The notes under the pieces: model-generated
The model's input: only the letters and a program-made list of their open reading frames with translations
What the model was told of the DNA's origin: nothing
The model's database searches: none
Program-made: the position numbers and the translations under genes
Part shown: positions 23,407-33,017 of the stretch, in pieces
How positions within the stretch are numbered: the first letter of the stretch is position 1
How the letters are laid out: every line of letters begins with the position of its first letter
Origin: Thermus arciformis
GTDB taxonomy: Bacteria; Deinococcota; Deinococci; Deinococcales; Thermaceae
DNA length: 64,000 bases
Direction of reading: 5' to 3'
Assembly: GCF_900102145.1 (NCBI RefSeq)
Contig: NZ_FNBC01000002.1
Location: forward strand, 62,001 to 126,000

Positions 23407-24240
23407 ATGCGCAAAGGCATTTTGGCAGCAGCACTTCTTTTGGTCCCCCTGGCGCTGGCCCAGGCGCCCACGGTTTCCCCCACCCGGGGGAACGGGCCCG
23501 ACGCCTACGCCAAGGGTCAGGATTCGGCGGCGGTGAACCAGACCATTGAGCTCATCCTCCCCAAGGCCACGGCCCTGCACCTGGACGTGACCACCCTCAC
23601 CTTTGACCTCACGGGGCTGGACGGGGCCAGCTGGCCCAACTCCACGCCGGACTTCGGCGGGCAGATGGTGTGCGTTTACGGCCTCCAGGACCAGGACGTG
23701 AAGACCCAGCTGGGGAACAACTTCTACAACCAGGTGCAGACCCTGCCCCTGGGCACCAGCTACAGCACGGCCACCTGGCCCAACGTCACCATCAACGGCG
23801 GCGGGGCGGTGACCGCCTACCCGCCCATCAAGCTGGACAAGAACGGGGAACTGGTGCCGGGGAGCAAGAACTACTTCGTCTGCTACCGCACCTTCATCCT
23901 GCAGAAGTTCTCCAACGGCAAGCAGTGGCACCTGACCGTGAACCGCAACGACCCCGAAGGGGCCCAGGGCATCCAGCACCTCTACATCCAGGACAACCCC
24001 TGCGACACCTTCGGCGCGGCCACGGGCCTCTACGAGCTTCCCAACGGGGCCACCCTGGAGCTCGTGCCCAGGAACCTCCAGGCCGGGCCCACGGGCACCC
24101 GCTCCGGCAACAACCCCCAGCAGTGCGGCTACAAGAGCTGGCTGGATGACCTTGTGGTGGTGGCCGTCAAGGTCAACAGCGACCTCTGGGGCAAGAGCAC
24201 CGCGAACCTGACCTACACCCTCGCCACCACCGCCTGGTAG
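23407..24240 (+). CDS. Exported protein, probable major surface subunit
   Basis: 277 residues with a clear signal peptide cleaved after LALA-QA. The mature part is rich in Thr, Asn and Gly, with alternating hydrophobic strands (TIELILPKATALHLDVTTLTFDL) and four cysteines (MVCVYG, YFVCYR, NPCDTF, QQCGYK) that can form two disulphides. This composition is typical of a structural surface protein. It has a good AGGAGG ribosome site and is the first gene of a six-gene operon. A strong terminator right after it should make it the most abundant product. No known family recognised. Confidence 0.8.
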   Translation: MRKGILAAALLLVPLALAQAPTVSPTRGNGPDAYAKGQDSAAVNQTIELILPKATALHLDVTTLTFDLTGLDGASWPNSTPDFGGQMVCVYGLQDQDVKTQLGNNFYNQVQTLPLGTSYSTATWPNVTINGGGAVTAYPPIKLDKNGELVPGSKNYFVCYRTFILQKFSNGKQWHLTVNRNDPEGAQGIQHLYIQDNPCDTFGAATGLYELPNGATLELVPRNLQAGPTGTRSGNNPQQCGYKSWLDDLVVVAVKVNSDLWGKSTANLTYTLATTAW

Positions 24241-24248
24241 CGGACAAG

Positions 24249-24275
24249 AAGCCTGGCCCCTAAGGGGCCAGGCTT
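24249..24275 (+). terminator. Intra-operon terminator between subunit and chaperone genes
   Basis: Perfect 12-bp stem (AAGCCTGGCCCC and its complement), three-base loop, then CTTTCC. It lies 15 bases before the next start codon, so readthrough must supply the downstream genes unless a further promoter exists. Confidence 0.8.
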
Positions 24276-24290
24276 CTTTCCAGGAGAACC

Positions 24291-25133
24291 ATGAAGCGAG
24301 CCCTTCCCCTTCTCTTTCTGGCCCTCAGCGCCCTAGCCCAGAGCACCCTGGGCGTGGAGCCCCCGGTCCTCCTCAAGGAGGCCAGGCCGGGGGAAAGCCT
24401 CACCCAGACCCTGATGGTCTACAACGTGGGCACCCGGCAGGTGCGGGTCCGGGTGAGCCTGGGGGACTGGACCTACGACCCCATGGGGAAGATCCAGTTT
24501 CTGCCGGTGGGAACCCTTAAGGAAAGCGCAAGCCCCTGGGCCACCTTTTCCCCGGCGGAGTTCCTCCTGGAGGCCAAGGCCTCCCGCCCCCTCACCTACA
24601 CCCTCACCGTGCCCCAAAACGCCGCCCCAGGCACCCACTGGGGGGTGCTCTTCCTGGAGTCGGAAGACCCCAACCCGCCCCCGGGAGTGCCCCTGGCCAC
24701 CTTCCGGGTGCGCATGGCCCACGTCTTCTACGTGAACGTACCCCCCTTAAAGACCGAGGGCCGCATCACCGGCATCGTGCCCAGCGCCCCCAAGGAGGCC
24801 AAGGACCCCTACCGTTTCGCTCTGCAGTACCAGAACACGGGCAACACCGCCCAAAAGCTCTCCGGGCGCTTTGAGGTGCGGGACGCCTCGGGGCGCAAGG
24901 TGGCCCAGGTGGAGGTGGAGGAGGTGGTGGTCCTGCCGGGGCAGGTCCGGGTTCTCCCCGTGGCCCTGGTGGGCCCCTTGCCCGCGGGGAGCTACACCGC
25001 CTTGGCCATCCTCAACTACGGGGACCCCAACAAGGACGTGGCCGCAGACCTGCCCTTCACCCTGCGCACGCCCTTGGCCGCCCCCCCGGCCCCAGCCCCT
25101 TCCCAGGAAGGGGAGAAAGGAGGTTCGCCGTGA
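24291..25133 (+). CDS. PapD-like periplasmic chaperone
   Basis: 280 residues. Signal peptide, then VEPPVLLKEARPGESLTQTLMVYNVGTRQVRVRVSLGDWTYDPMGKIQFLPVGTLKESASPWATFSPAEFLLEA. This matches the N-terminal Ig-fold pattern of pilus-assembly chaperones: strand, N-G turn, W, Ser-xxx-W, and sp-xxFxLxP-like. YTLTVPQNAAPGTHWGVLFLES follows as the G1-strand region. A second Ig-like domain (RFALQYQNTGNTAQKLSGRFEVRD) and a Pro/Ala-rich tail complete it. It probably folds and escorts the exported subunits. Overlaps the next gene by 4 bases. Confidence 0.75.
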   Translation: MKRALPLLFLALSALAQSTLGVEPPVLLKEARPGESLTQTLMVYNVGTRQVRVRVSLGDWTYDPMGKIQFLPVGTLKESASPWATFSPAEFLLEAKASRPLTYTLTVPQNAAPGTHWGVLFLESEDPNPPPGVPLATFRVRMAHVFYVNVPPLKTEGRITGIVPSAPKEAKDPYRFALQYQNTGNTAQKLSGRFEVRDASGRKVAQVEVEEVVVLPGQVRVLPVALVGPLPAGSYTALAILNYGDPNKDVAADLPFTLRTPLAAPPAPAPSQEGEKGGSP

Positions 25134-25618
25134 GAACCCTGCTTTTGGGCCTTCTCCTCTGGCTGGCCCCCGCTTTGGCCCAGGCCACCTGGATCGTGCA
25201 GACCCTCATCCCGGAGACGGTGGCCCTGCGTACCCCCACGACCCAGATCGCCTTTGAGCTTAAGGACTACCCCCCCAAGACCTTTCCCGCCACCTACCCC
25301 GCCAGCAACCTCGAGGGCGGGGTGCTCCCCGTGCAGGTCTTCTCCAACGCCCCCGGGGTGTGGAGCCTCCTCCTGCAAGTCCCCGACCTCAAGGACCCCC
25401 AGGGAGCCGTCCTCCTGCCCGCGCGGCAGGTGCTCTACCGGGTGAACGGGGGGCTTTGGCTCAGGGCCGACGGCACCCCCCAGATCGTCTACACCCAGAC
25501 CGGCCCCACGGAGGGCTGGCTGGAGATCCGCCTGGAGTTCGCCCTGGAGCTCCTCGGGCAGGAGCGGCCGGGAAGCTACGTGGTGCAGGCCCTGGTCACG
25601 GCCCTGAGGCAGCCTTAG
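25130..25618 (+). CDS. Second small exported protein (candidate minor subunit)
   Basis: 162 residues with signal peptide (RTLLLGLLLWLAPALAQA). The mature part is a single beta-rich domain (TTQIAFELKDYPPKTFPATYP, VWSLLLQVPDLKDP, GWLEIRLEFALELLG) without cysteines. Position between the chaperone (4-base overlap) and the usher-like gene (2-base gap) is where minor or tip subunits are encoded in chaperone-usher operons. No homologue recognised, so the role is inferred from context only. Confidence 0.75.
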   Translation: MRTLLLGLLLWLAPALAQATWIVQTLIPETVALRTPTTQIAFELKDYPPKTFPATYPASNLEGGVLPVQVFSNAPGVWSLLLQVPDLKDPQGAVLLPARQVLYRVNGGLWLRADGTPQIVYTQTGPTEGWLEIRLEFALELLGQERPGSYVVQALVTALRQP

Positions 25619-25619
25619 G

Positions 25620-28600
25620 ATGCGAAGGCTTCTCCCCCTCCTCCTCCTCCTGGGCGCGGCCTGGGCCCAGGTGCGCTTCCTGCCCTCCCCTGGGCTTACA
25701 GGCGCCCCGGGGGAGTACCTCACCTTAAGCCTCCAGGTGGAGGGCAGGGGGACCGCGCGCTTCCGCTTAAAGCCCCCCGAGGGCTGGCAGGCCCTCTCCC
25801 TGGAGCGGACGGCGGTCCTGGAAGGAGGGGTGAAAACCCTGAGCTTCACCCTCCGGGTGCCCCCCCTGCCCGCGGGGACCCGGGGCCTCGCCAAGGTGGT
25901 GGCCTACCAGGAGGAAAAGGAGGTGGCCCATAGCGAGGTGGAGCTCCTGGTGCTTCCCCGCACCGAGATCGCCCTCTCCGCCCCCGCCACCCTCGAGGCC
26001 GAGCTGGGAGGCCCCTTTGAGTTCCCCGTCTACGTGACCAACCGCTCCAACCGGAAGGAGGAGATCTTCCTAGAGGCGGAGGCCGCCATGGCCCAGGTCT
26101 TCCTCAACCCCAAAGGGCTCAACCTGGCCCCCGGGGAGACCGGGGTAGTCCGGGTCCAGGCCAGCCCGGAAGGCCAAATCTCCGCAGGCTACCGCTTTTA
26201 CCTGAAGCTCCGCGCCACCCCCAAGGGGGTGGCGGAGGCCCGCAGGGAGGCGGGGGTGATCGTCCTCTTCAAGGACCCCCTGGGAGGGCGGGGCCAGGGC
26301 AAAGACCCAGAGCTCACCCTGGGCCTAGGCCTGGCCCTAAGCCTCGGGGCCCTCTGGGAGCGGGGGCAGGTCCAGGGCCAGGTGGGCTACCAGGTGAGCG
26401 CTAGCCTCACGGGGGCCCTCTCCGACTACGTGAGCGCAAGCCTCGCCCCAAGCCCCTTGAGCGGGGACCTTCAAGACCCCCTGCGCCTTCCCCAAAGCTT
26501 CACCTTAAGCCTGAAGGGAGAGGGGTTTGAGGCCCGGGCCCAGGCGGGCGGGGGAGGCTTCGGCCTGGCCGGTAGCCTCCGGCTACCCAGCGCGCGCCTT
26601 AGCCTGGAGGGGAACTACCGGCCCCAGGCCCTGGCCCTGCGCACGAGTGGGGTGAGCCTGGACAAGACCCTGGACCTCCAAGGGAGCCTCAGCACCCAGA
26701 CCACCCCCACTGGCAGGCAGGACGCCCTAAGCCTCCGCTACCGCCTCCCCCTGGAAAGCGGCCTTAGCCTCGGCCTGGGCACCGACCTCTCTGGCCAGGC
26801 CGGGGAGGCGTACCGCCTGAGCTTCGGCCTGAGCCAGACCCTCACCTGGCAGACCCAAGACCTGGAGCTGGTGCAAAGCTATAGCGGCGTGCCCCTCTCC
26901 GGCCTCCACGCCCTGGGCCTCGCCGGGGGCACGCGAAGCCTTTACCCCCTGGGCCTGAGGGGAAGCACCAGCTGGCAGGTGGGAGGGGCTTCGGGGCTTT
27001 GGCAAAGCCAGCTCACCCTCTACTACCAGCCTCTTACGGGGGCCTTCCTGAGCCTCACGGGAAGCTACCGCCAGCAAGGGGAAAGCCGCGGCTATGGCTT
27101 GGCCCCAAGCCTCAGCGTGAGCTTCGGCGAGCCCGGGGTGTACGCGGGTAGCCTGGGCCTGGGCTATGGCCTCAACCGGGCCCTCTCTGGGGATGCCCCG
27201 GAGGGCCAAAGCTACCAGGGAAGCCTCAGCCTGGGCACACCCGACCTGAGCCTTTCCGCCTTTTTGCGCTATCTGGACCAGGCCCTTCCCCTCCTCGAGG
27301 GCACCCTCCTCCTCCGCTTGGCCCTGCCGGGGGGGAGCCTGGAGGGCCAGTATCTGGTCAAGCGGGGCACCGACAAGGACCTCACCCTCTACGGCGCCGC
27401 CTGGAACCAGCTCTGGCCTGGGGTCTGGCAAAGCCGCCTCTTCTACGAGTACCGGCAGGAAGCCGAGGCCAGCCAGCGCTTTGGCCTGGCCCTTTACGGG
27501 CGGAACTTTTTGGAGCCGGGCCTGGCCCTAGGGGCCACGTACACCCTCATCCTCCAGGGCGGGGAGGTCCGCCACAGCGTGGGGGCCACCCTGGCCTACG
27601 CCCAGGCCCTCACCCTGGCCACCCCCAAGGAGGTGGTGGACCTCTTCGGCGGGCGCAAGGGAGGAGAGGTGGCGGGCACCGCCTTCCGCGACGAGAACCT
27701 CAACGGGCGCCTGGACCCCGGGGAAGCCCCCTTGGCAGGCCTCAAGGTGTGCCTGGGGAACGCCTGCGAGACCACGGACGCCGAGGGCCGCTACCGCCTT
27801 CTGGCCCCCATAGGCCAAGGCCGCCTCCTCTTCCCCAACCTCCCCGCCAACCTGGCCCTGGTGGGGGAGGAGGCCCTCGAGGTGCGCTTGAACAGCCGTT
27901 TGGACAAGCCTCTTCCCTTCGCCCCCGCCACCCAGCTTCGGGTGGAGGTTTTGGATGAGGAAGGCGGAACGGGGCTGGCCTACGCGGGGGTCTGCGCTAG
28001 AGGGCCCGTCACCCGGTGCACCCGGGCCGACGTGAACGGCCAGGCGGTGCTCGGCGGCCTTTTCGCTGGCCTCTACCGGGTCTACCCCGACGCCCGCTAC
28101 CTGCCCGAGGGCTACCGGGAGGTGGAGGCCAAGGAGGTGCGGGTGGGCGAGGGCCCGCCACCCCCCGTCCAGGTCCGGGTGGCCCCACCCAAGCGGGAGG
28201 TGGAGGTGACCTACACCGCTGAACGCCTGAGCCTGGTGGCCACCGCCGACCCCTCCGTTCCCCTGGCCGGGTCCGAGGTGGAGGTGAAGGCCCTGGTCCA
28301 GGGAGAAGCCCGGAAGGTCTGGGTGGAGCTCCCCACCGGGCCCGTACCCCTCCTCCCCCAGGAGGGCAACTCCTACAGCGCCCGCCTCCGCCTCCCCCTC
28401 CCCCCGGGCCTCCACACCCTCAAGGTGCGGGCGAGCGGCCAGGAAGAGGTGGAAACCCCCCTCGTGCTCCAGGTGGTGGCGGGCCCCCTTTACAGCCCCC
28501 AGGCCCTGGAAGGCCCCAAGGTCCGCCTCACCTTGCGGTTCCAGGCCAGGGAGGTGGCCTTGGGAGGGGAGGGTCGGTCCTTCCCCCTCCAAAGCGAAGA

Positions 28601-28724
28601 CGGCTACAGCTGGACCGGGGAGGTGGCCTTGGGCCCCGGCGAGCACCTCTTTTCGGTGCTGGCCGACGGGGAAGCCCTGGGGCCAATCCGCCTCAGCATC
28701 CCCTCGGAAAGCGCGAGTCAGTGA
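25620..28724 (+). CDS. Usher-like outer-membrane beta-barrel protein
   Basis: 1034 residues. Signal peptide; two Ig-like domains (residues about 20-215, e.g. EIALSAPATLEAELGGPFEFPVYVTNRSNRKEE); then about 430 residues (about 235-665) of alternating hydrophobic/polar strands with Gly-Ser-Leu turns and aromatic ends (LSLRYRLPLESGLSLGLG), as in a large outer-membrane barrel. After that comes an SdrD-B/CarboxypepD-like domain with an EF-hand-like calcium loop (DENLNGRLDPGE), another Ig-like region, and a C-terminal domain. The length and layout resemble fimbrial ushers although the classical FimD signatures are missing. It stands behind a PapD-like chaperone and exported subunits, so secretion and assembly of these is the likely task. 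Confidence 0.72.
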   Translation: MRRLLPLLLLLGAAWAQVRFLPSPGLTGAPGEYLTLSLQVEGRGTARFRLKPPEGWQALSLERTAVLEGGVKTLSFTLRVPPLPAGTRGLAKVVAYQEEKEVAHSEVELLVLPRTEIALSAPATLEAELGGPFEFPVYVTNRSNRKEEIFLEAEAAMAQVFLNPKGLNLAPGETGVVRVQASPEGQISAGYRFYLKLRATPKGVAEARREAGVIVLFKDPLGGRGQGKDPELTLGLGLALSLGALWERGQVQGQVGYQVSASLTGALSDYVSASLAPSPLSGDLQDPLRLPQSFTLSLKGEGFEARAQAGGGGFGLAGSLRLPSARLSLEGNYRPQALALRTSGVSLDKTLDLQGSLSTQTTPTGRQDALSLRYRLPLESGLSLGLGTDLSGQAGEAYRLSFGLSQTLTWQTQDLELVQSYSGVPLSGLHALGLAGGTRSLYPLGLRGSTSWQVGGASGLWQSQLTLYYQPLTGAFLSLTGSYRQQGESRGYGLAPSLSVSFGEPGVYAGSLGLGYGLNRALSGDAPEGQSYQGSLSLGTPDLSLSAFLRYLDQALPLLEGTLLLRLALPGGSLEGQYLVKRGTDKDLTLYGAAWNQLWPGVWQSRLFYEYRQEAEASQRFGLALYGRNFLEPGLALGATYTLILQGGEVRHSVGATLAYAQALTLATPKEVVDLFGGRKGGEVAGTAFRDENLNGRLDPGEAPLAGLKVCLGNACETTDAEGRYRLLAPIGQGRLLFPNLPANLALVGEEALEVRLNSRLDKPLPFAPATQLRVEVLDEEGGTGLAYAGVCARGPVTRCTRADVNGQAVLGGLFAGLYRVYPDARYLPEGYREVEAKEVRVGEGPPPPVQVRVAPPKREVEVTYTAERLSLVATADPSVPLAGSEVEVKALVQGEARKVWVELPTGPVPLLPQEGNSYSARLRLPLPPGLHTLKVRASGQEEVETPLVLQVVAGPLYSPQALEGPKVRLTLRFQAREVALGGEGRSFPLQSEDGYSWTGEVALGPGEHLFSVLADGEALGPIRLSIPSESASQ

Positions 28725-28741
28725 GAAAGGAAGGAATTCGT

Positions 28742-29911
28742 ATGCGGCATTGGTACGGCGTTCTTTTGGCGGTGGGGCTCCTGGCGGCCTGTTCCCAGAG
28801 CCCCCAAGGGGGGGTAACCCCTCAGGTGGCGGTGGGTCCCTCGGTGGAGGTGACCAAGACCGCGGTTCCCAAGTTCAAGCGCACCTACACCTGGACCATG
28901 GCCAAGCGGGTCACGGACCCTTCCAGCGGCACGCTCACCCTGGCCCCTGGGCAAAGCTACCCGGTGAAGTACGCGGTGGACCTGGTGGGCACCCCTAAGG
29001 ACTCGGACTTCCGGGTGGAGGGCACGGTGACCCTCAAGAACACGGGCAGCGTGGACGTGGTCCTGCAAGCGCCCACGGACACCCTCACCCCGGACGGGAC
29101 CAGCGTGCCCCTGGCCTGCGGCGTGACCTTCCCCTACACCCTGCCCGCGGGGCAAAGCCTCGTCTGCGCCTACAGCCAGGCCCTGCCCGATGGCCGAAGC
29201 CGCACCAACACCGCCTCCGTGAGCTGGACGGACGGAAGCCAAAGCGGCACCGCCTCGAGCCAGGCCAGCTTCGCCTTTACCAACCCCACCGAGGTGGTGG
29301 ACGGAAGCGTCACCGTGGAAGACCCCTCGGCCACCTTGGCGAGCGCCATCAGCGGCATCACTCCCGAGGGCGTCATCTCCCAGACCTACTTCTTTGAGCG
29401 CTGGGTGCGCTTTGATGCCTGCGGGGAGTACGAGGTGCAAAACACCGCCACCTTCACCACGAGCACCACCCAGACCCAAGGAAGCGCCTCGGCCACGTTG
29501 AAGGCAAGCGTGCCCTGCCAGGGGGGCTGCACCCTCACGCAGGGCTACTGGAAGACCCACTCCCGCTACGGCCCCGCCCCTTACGACGCCACCTGGGCCA
29601 AGGTGGGCGAGGACACCCCCTTCTACCTCTCCGGCCAGAGCTACCACCAGGTCCTCTGGACCTCCCCTTCCGGGGGTAAGGCCTACTACATCCTGGCCCA
29701 CCAGTTCATCGCCGCCAGGCTGAACGTCCTGAACGGGGCCTCCACCACCCCCACCGTGGACGCGGCCTTGGCCTGGGCGGACCAGTTCTTCCAGACCTAC
29801 AGGCCTAGCGACACCTTGAGCAAGGCCGTGGCCAACCAGGCCAAGGGCTACGCCGGCACCCTGGACGCCTACAACAACGGCCTCACAGGCCCTGGCCACT
29901 GCAGCGAGTAG
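28742..29911 (+). CDS. Lipoprotein with TQGYWKTH domain
   Basis: 389 residues. Lipobox LLAACSQ near residue 16. The middle is beta-rich (GTLTLAPGQSYPVKYAVDLVG, VTLKNTGSVDVVLQAP), resembling DUF11/Ig-like surface repeats. The last 130 residues start CQGGCTLTQGYWKTHSRYGPAPYD and continue in a helical domain. CxxTQGYWKxH is a recurrent motif of secreted proteins in several phyla with no known function. ATG at 28742 follows AAGGAAGGA; an upstream GTG (28721) overlaps the usher-like gene. Likely surface-anchored adhesin or cap of the assembled structure (inference). Confidence 0.78.
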   Translation: MRHWYGVLLAVGLLAACSQSPQGGVTPQVAVGPSVEVTKTAVPKFKRTYTWTMAKRVTDPSSGTLTLAPGQSYPVKYAVDLVGTPKDSDFRVEGTVTLKNTGSVDVVLQAPTDTLTPDGTSVPLACGVTFPYTLPAGQSLVCAYSQALPDGRSRTNTASVSWTDGSQSGTASSQASFAFTNPTEVVDGSVTVEDPSATLASAISGITPEGVISQTYFFERWVRFDACGEYEVQNTATFTTSTTQTQGSASATLKASVPCQGGCTLTQGYWKTHSRYGPAPYDATWAKVGEDTPFYLSGQSYHQVLWTSPSGGKAYYILAHQFIAARLNVLNGASTTPTVDAALAWADQFFQTYRPSDTLSKAVANQAKGYAGTLDAYNNGLTGPGHCSE

Positions 29912-29930
29912 CCGCTTTGGGAGGCAAGGC

Positions 29931-30362
29931 ATGAAAAAACACCTTTGGTTCCTTTTCCTGGCCCTCGCCGCCTGTTCCGCTCCCCAGGGCCTCCGCACCA
30001 CGGGGAGCCTCCGCATCCAGTCGGTCCAGCCGGACGTGGTGGCGGGGTGCCAGGTGCGGGCGGGGGACTGGATGCTCCTCACGGGCAACGCCTTCGGCAC
30101 CCAGGAGGAGTGGGATAGCGGCACCAACTACGCCCTCTTCCCCCCTGACCCCGGCCTGCCCGCGGAGTCCCCGGAGATCACCCAACGGGAAAACCCCGCC
30201 ACCCTCATGTTCCGCGTGCCCGAAGGAGCGCAAAGCGGCCTCCTCCGCCTCCACGTGGCGGGGGTGGGGGATGCGGAGATCCCCGTGAACGTGCAGGCCG
30301 TGGCCCCTCAGATGGCCGTCCCCGGGTGCGAGGCGCCCACCCCACCTCAAGCCCCCAGGTAG
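29931..30362 (+). CDS. Small lipoprotein with IPT/TIG-like fold
   Basis: 143 residues. Lipobox ALAACSAP at about residue 15. The mature protein has IQSVQPDVVAGCQVRAGDWMLLTGNAFGTQEEWDS and later LMFRVPEGAQSGLLRLHVAGVGDAEIPV, the strand pattern of IPT/TIG immunoglobulin-like domains, plus two further cysteines that may pair. Last gene of the secretion operon, 19 bases after the TQGYWKTH lipoprotein and followed by a bidirectional terminator. Confidence 0.75.
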   Translation: MKKHLWFLFLALAACSAPQGLRTTGSLRIQSVQPDVVAGCQVRAGDWMLLTGNAFGTQEEWDSGTNYALFPPDPGLPAESPEITQRENPATLMFRVPEGAQSGLLRLHVAGVGDAEIPVNVQAVAPQMAVPGCEAPTPPQAPR

Positions 30363-30381
30363 CGGCAAACATGGGGGTTTA

Positions 30382-30409
30382 CCCCACGCTGGCCTAAAGC
30401 AGCGTGGGG
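30382..30409. terminator. Bidirectional terminator between the secretion operon and folE
   Basis: Perfect 10-bp stem, CCCCACGCTG with CAGCGTGGGG, and an 8-base loop between two convergent stop codons. Short A/T stretches flank both sides (GTTTA, GATTA). Confidence 0.75.
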
Positions 30410-30411
30410 GA

Positions 30412-31020
30412 TTACTTGAGGTGGCTTAGGAACTCCTCCCGGGTCTTCTGGCTCTCCCGGAAAACCCCGAGCATGGCGCTCGTCACGGTGCGGGAGTGCT
30501 GCTTCTCCACCCCCCGCATCATCATGCAGAGGTGGACCCCCTCCACCACCACCCCCACCCCCTGGGGCTCCAGGACCTCCTGGATGGCCTCGGCGATCTG
30601 CACCGCCAGGCGCTCTTGCACCTGGAGCCTGCGGGCGAACATGTCCACGATGCGGGCGAACTTGGAAAGGCCGAGGATCTTCCCGTCGGGGATGTAGCCG
30701 ATGTGCACCTGGCCGAAGAAGGGGAGCATGTGGTGCTCGCACATGGAGTAGAACTCAATCCCCTTCACCACCACCATCTCGCTCCCCTCCGCCTGGAACA
30801 CAGCCCCGTTGACGAGCTCCTTCAGGTCCTGGCGGTAGCCCCGGGTGAGGAAGGCCCAGGCCTTGGCCACCCGCTCGGGGGTCTTCAGGAGCCCCTCCCG
30901 GTTCGGGTCCTCCCCGATGGCCTGGAGCCACTCGGCGGCGAGGGACTGAAGGCGGTCCAGGTCCACCTCGGTGGCAAAGGTCAAACCGGTTTCCTCTATC
31001 TCCACCATCTTGCGCTCCAT
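30412..31020 (-). CDS. folE: GTP cyclohydrolase I
   Basis: 202 residues. First step of folate (and queuosine-type) pterin synthesis: GTP to 7,8-dihydroneopterin triphosphate. Zinc ligands are C94 and H97 in MCEHHMLPF and C165 in [10 protein letters not shown]. The [22 protein letters not shown] core is strongly conserved. ATG at 31020 follows GAAGGGGG; a longer reading starting at 31062 would add 14 residues. Last gene of a minus-strand run starting at the DUF1028 gene. Confidence 0.96.
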   Translation of the reverse strand: MERKMVEIEETGLTFATEVDLDRLQSLAAEWLQAIGEDPNREGLLKTPERVAKAWAFLTRGYRQDLKELVNGAVFQAEGSEMVVVKGIEFYSMCEHHMLPFFGQVHIGYIPDGKILGLSKFARIVDMFARRLQVQERLAVQIAEAIQEVLEPQGVGVVVEGVHLCMMMRGVEKQHSRTVTSAMLGVFRESQKTREEFLSHLK

Positions 31021-31058
31021 GGTGCCCCCTTCTCGCCCTTTTCTGTGTGGCCCCGGGC

Positions 31059-32966
<1,908 letters not shown>

Positions 32967-33017
32967 GCCCTTATCCTACGCGCCTTCCCGTGGTAGAGTG
33001 GGGGGATTGGTGCGTTC

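Noticed and set aside
26727-28646. Long minus-strand frames inside the usher-like gene
   Set aside because: Low-complexity Gly/Leu/Ala/His-rich shadows without starts, ribosome sites or homology. The plus strand has signal peptide, barrel pattern and operon context.
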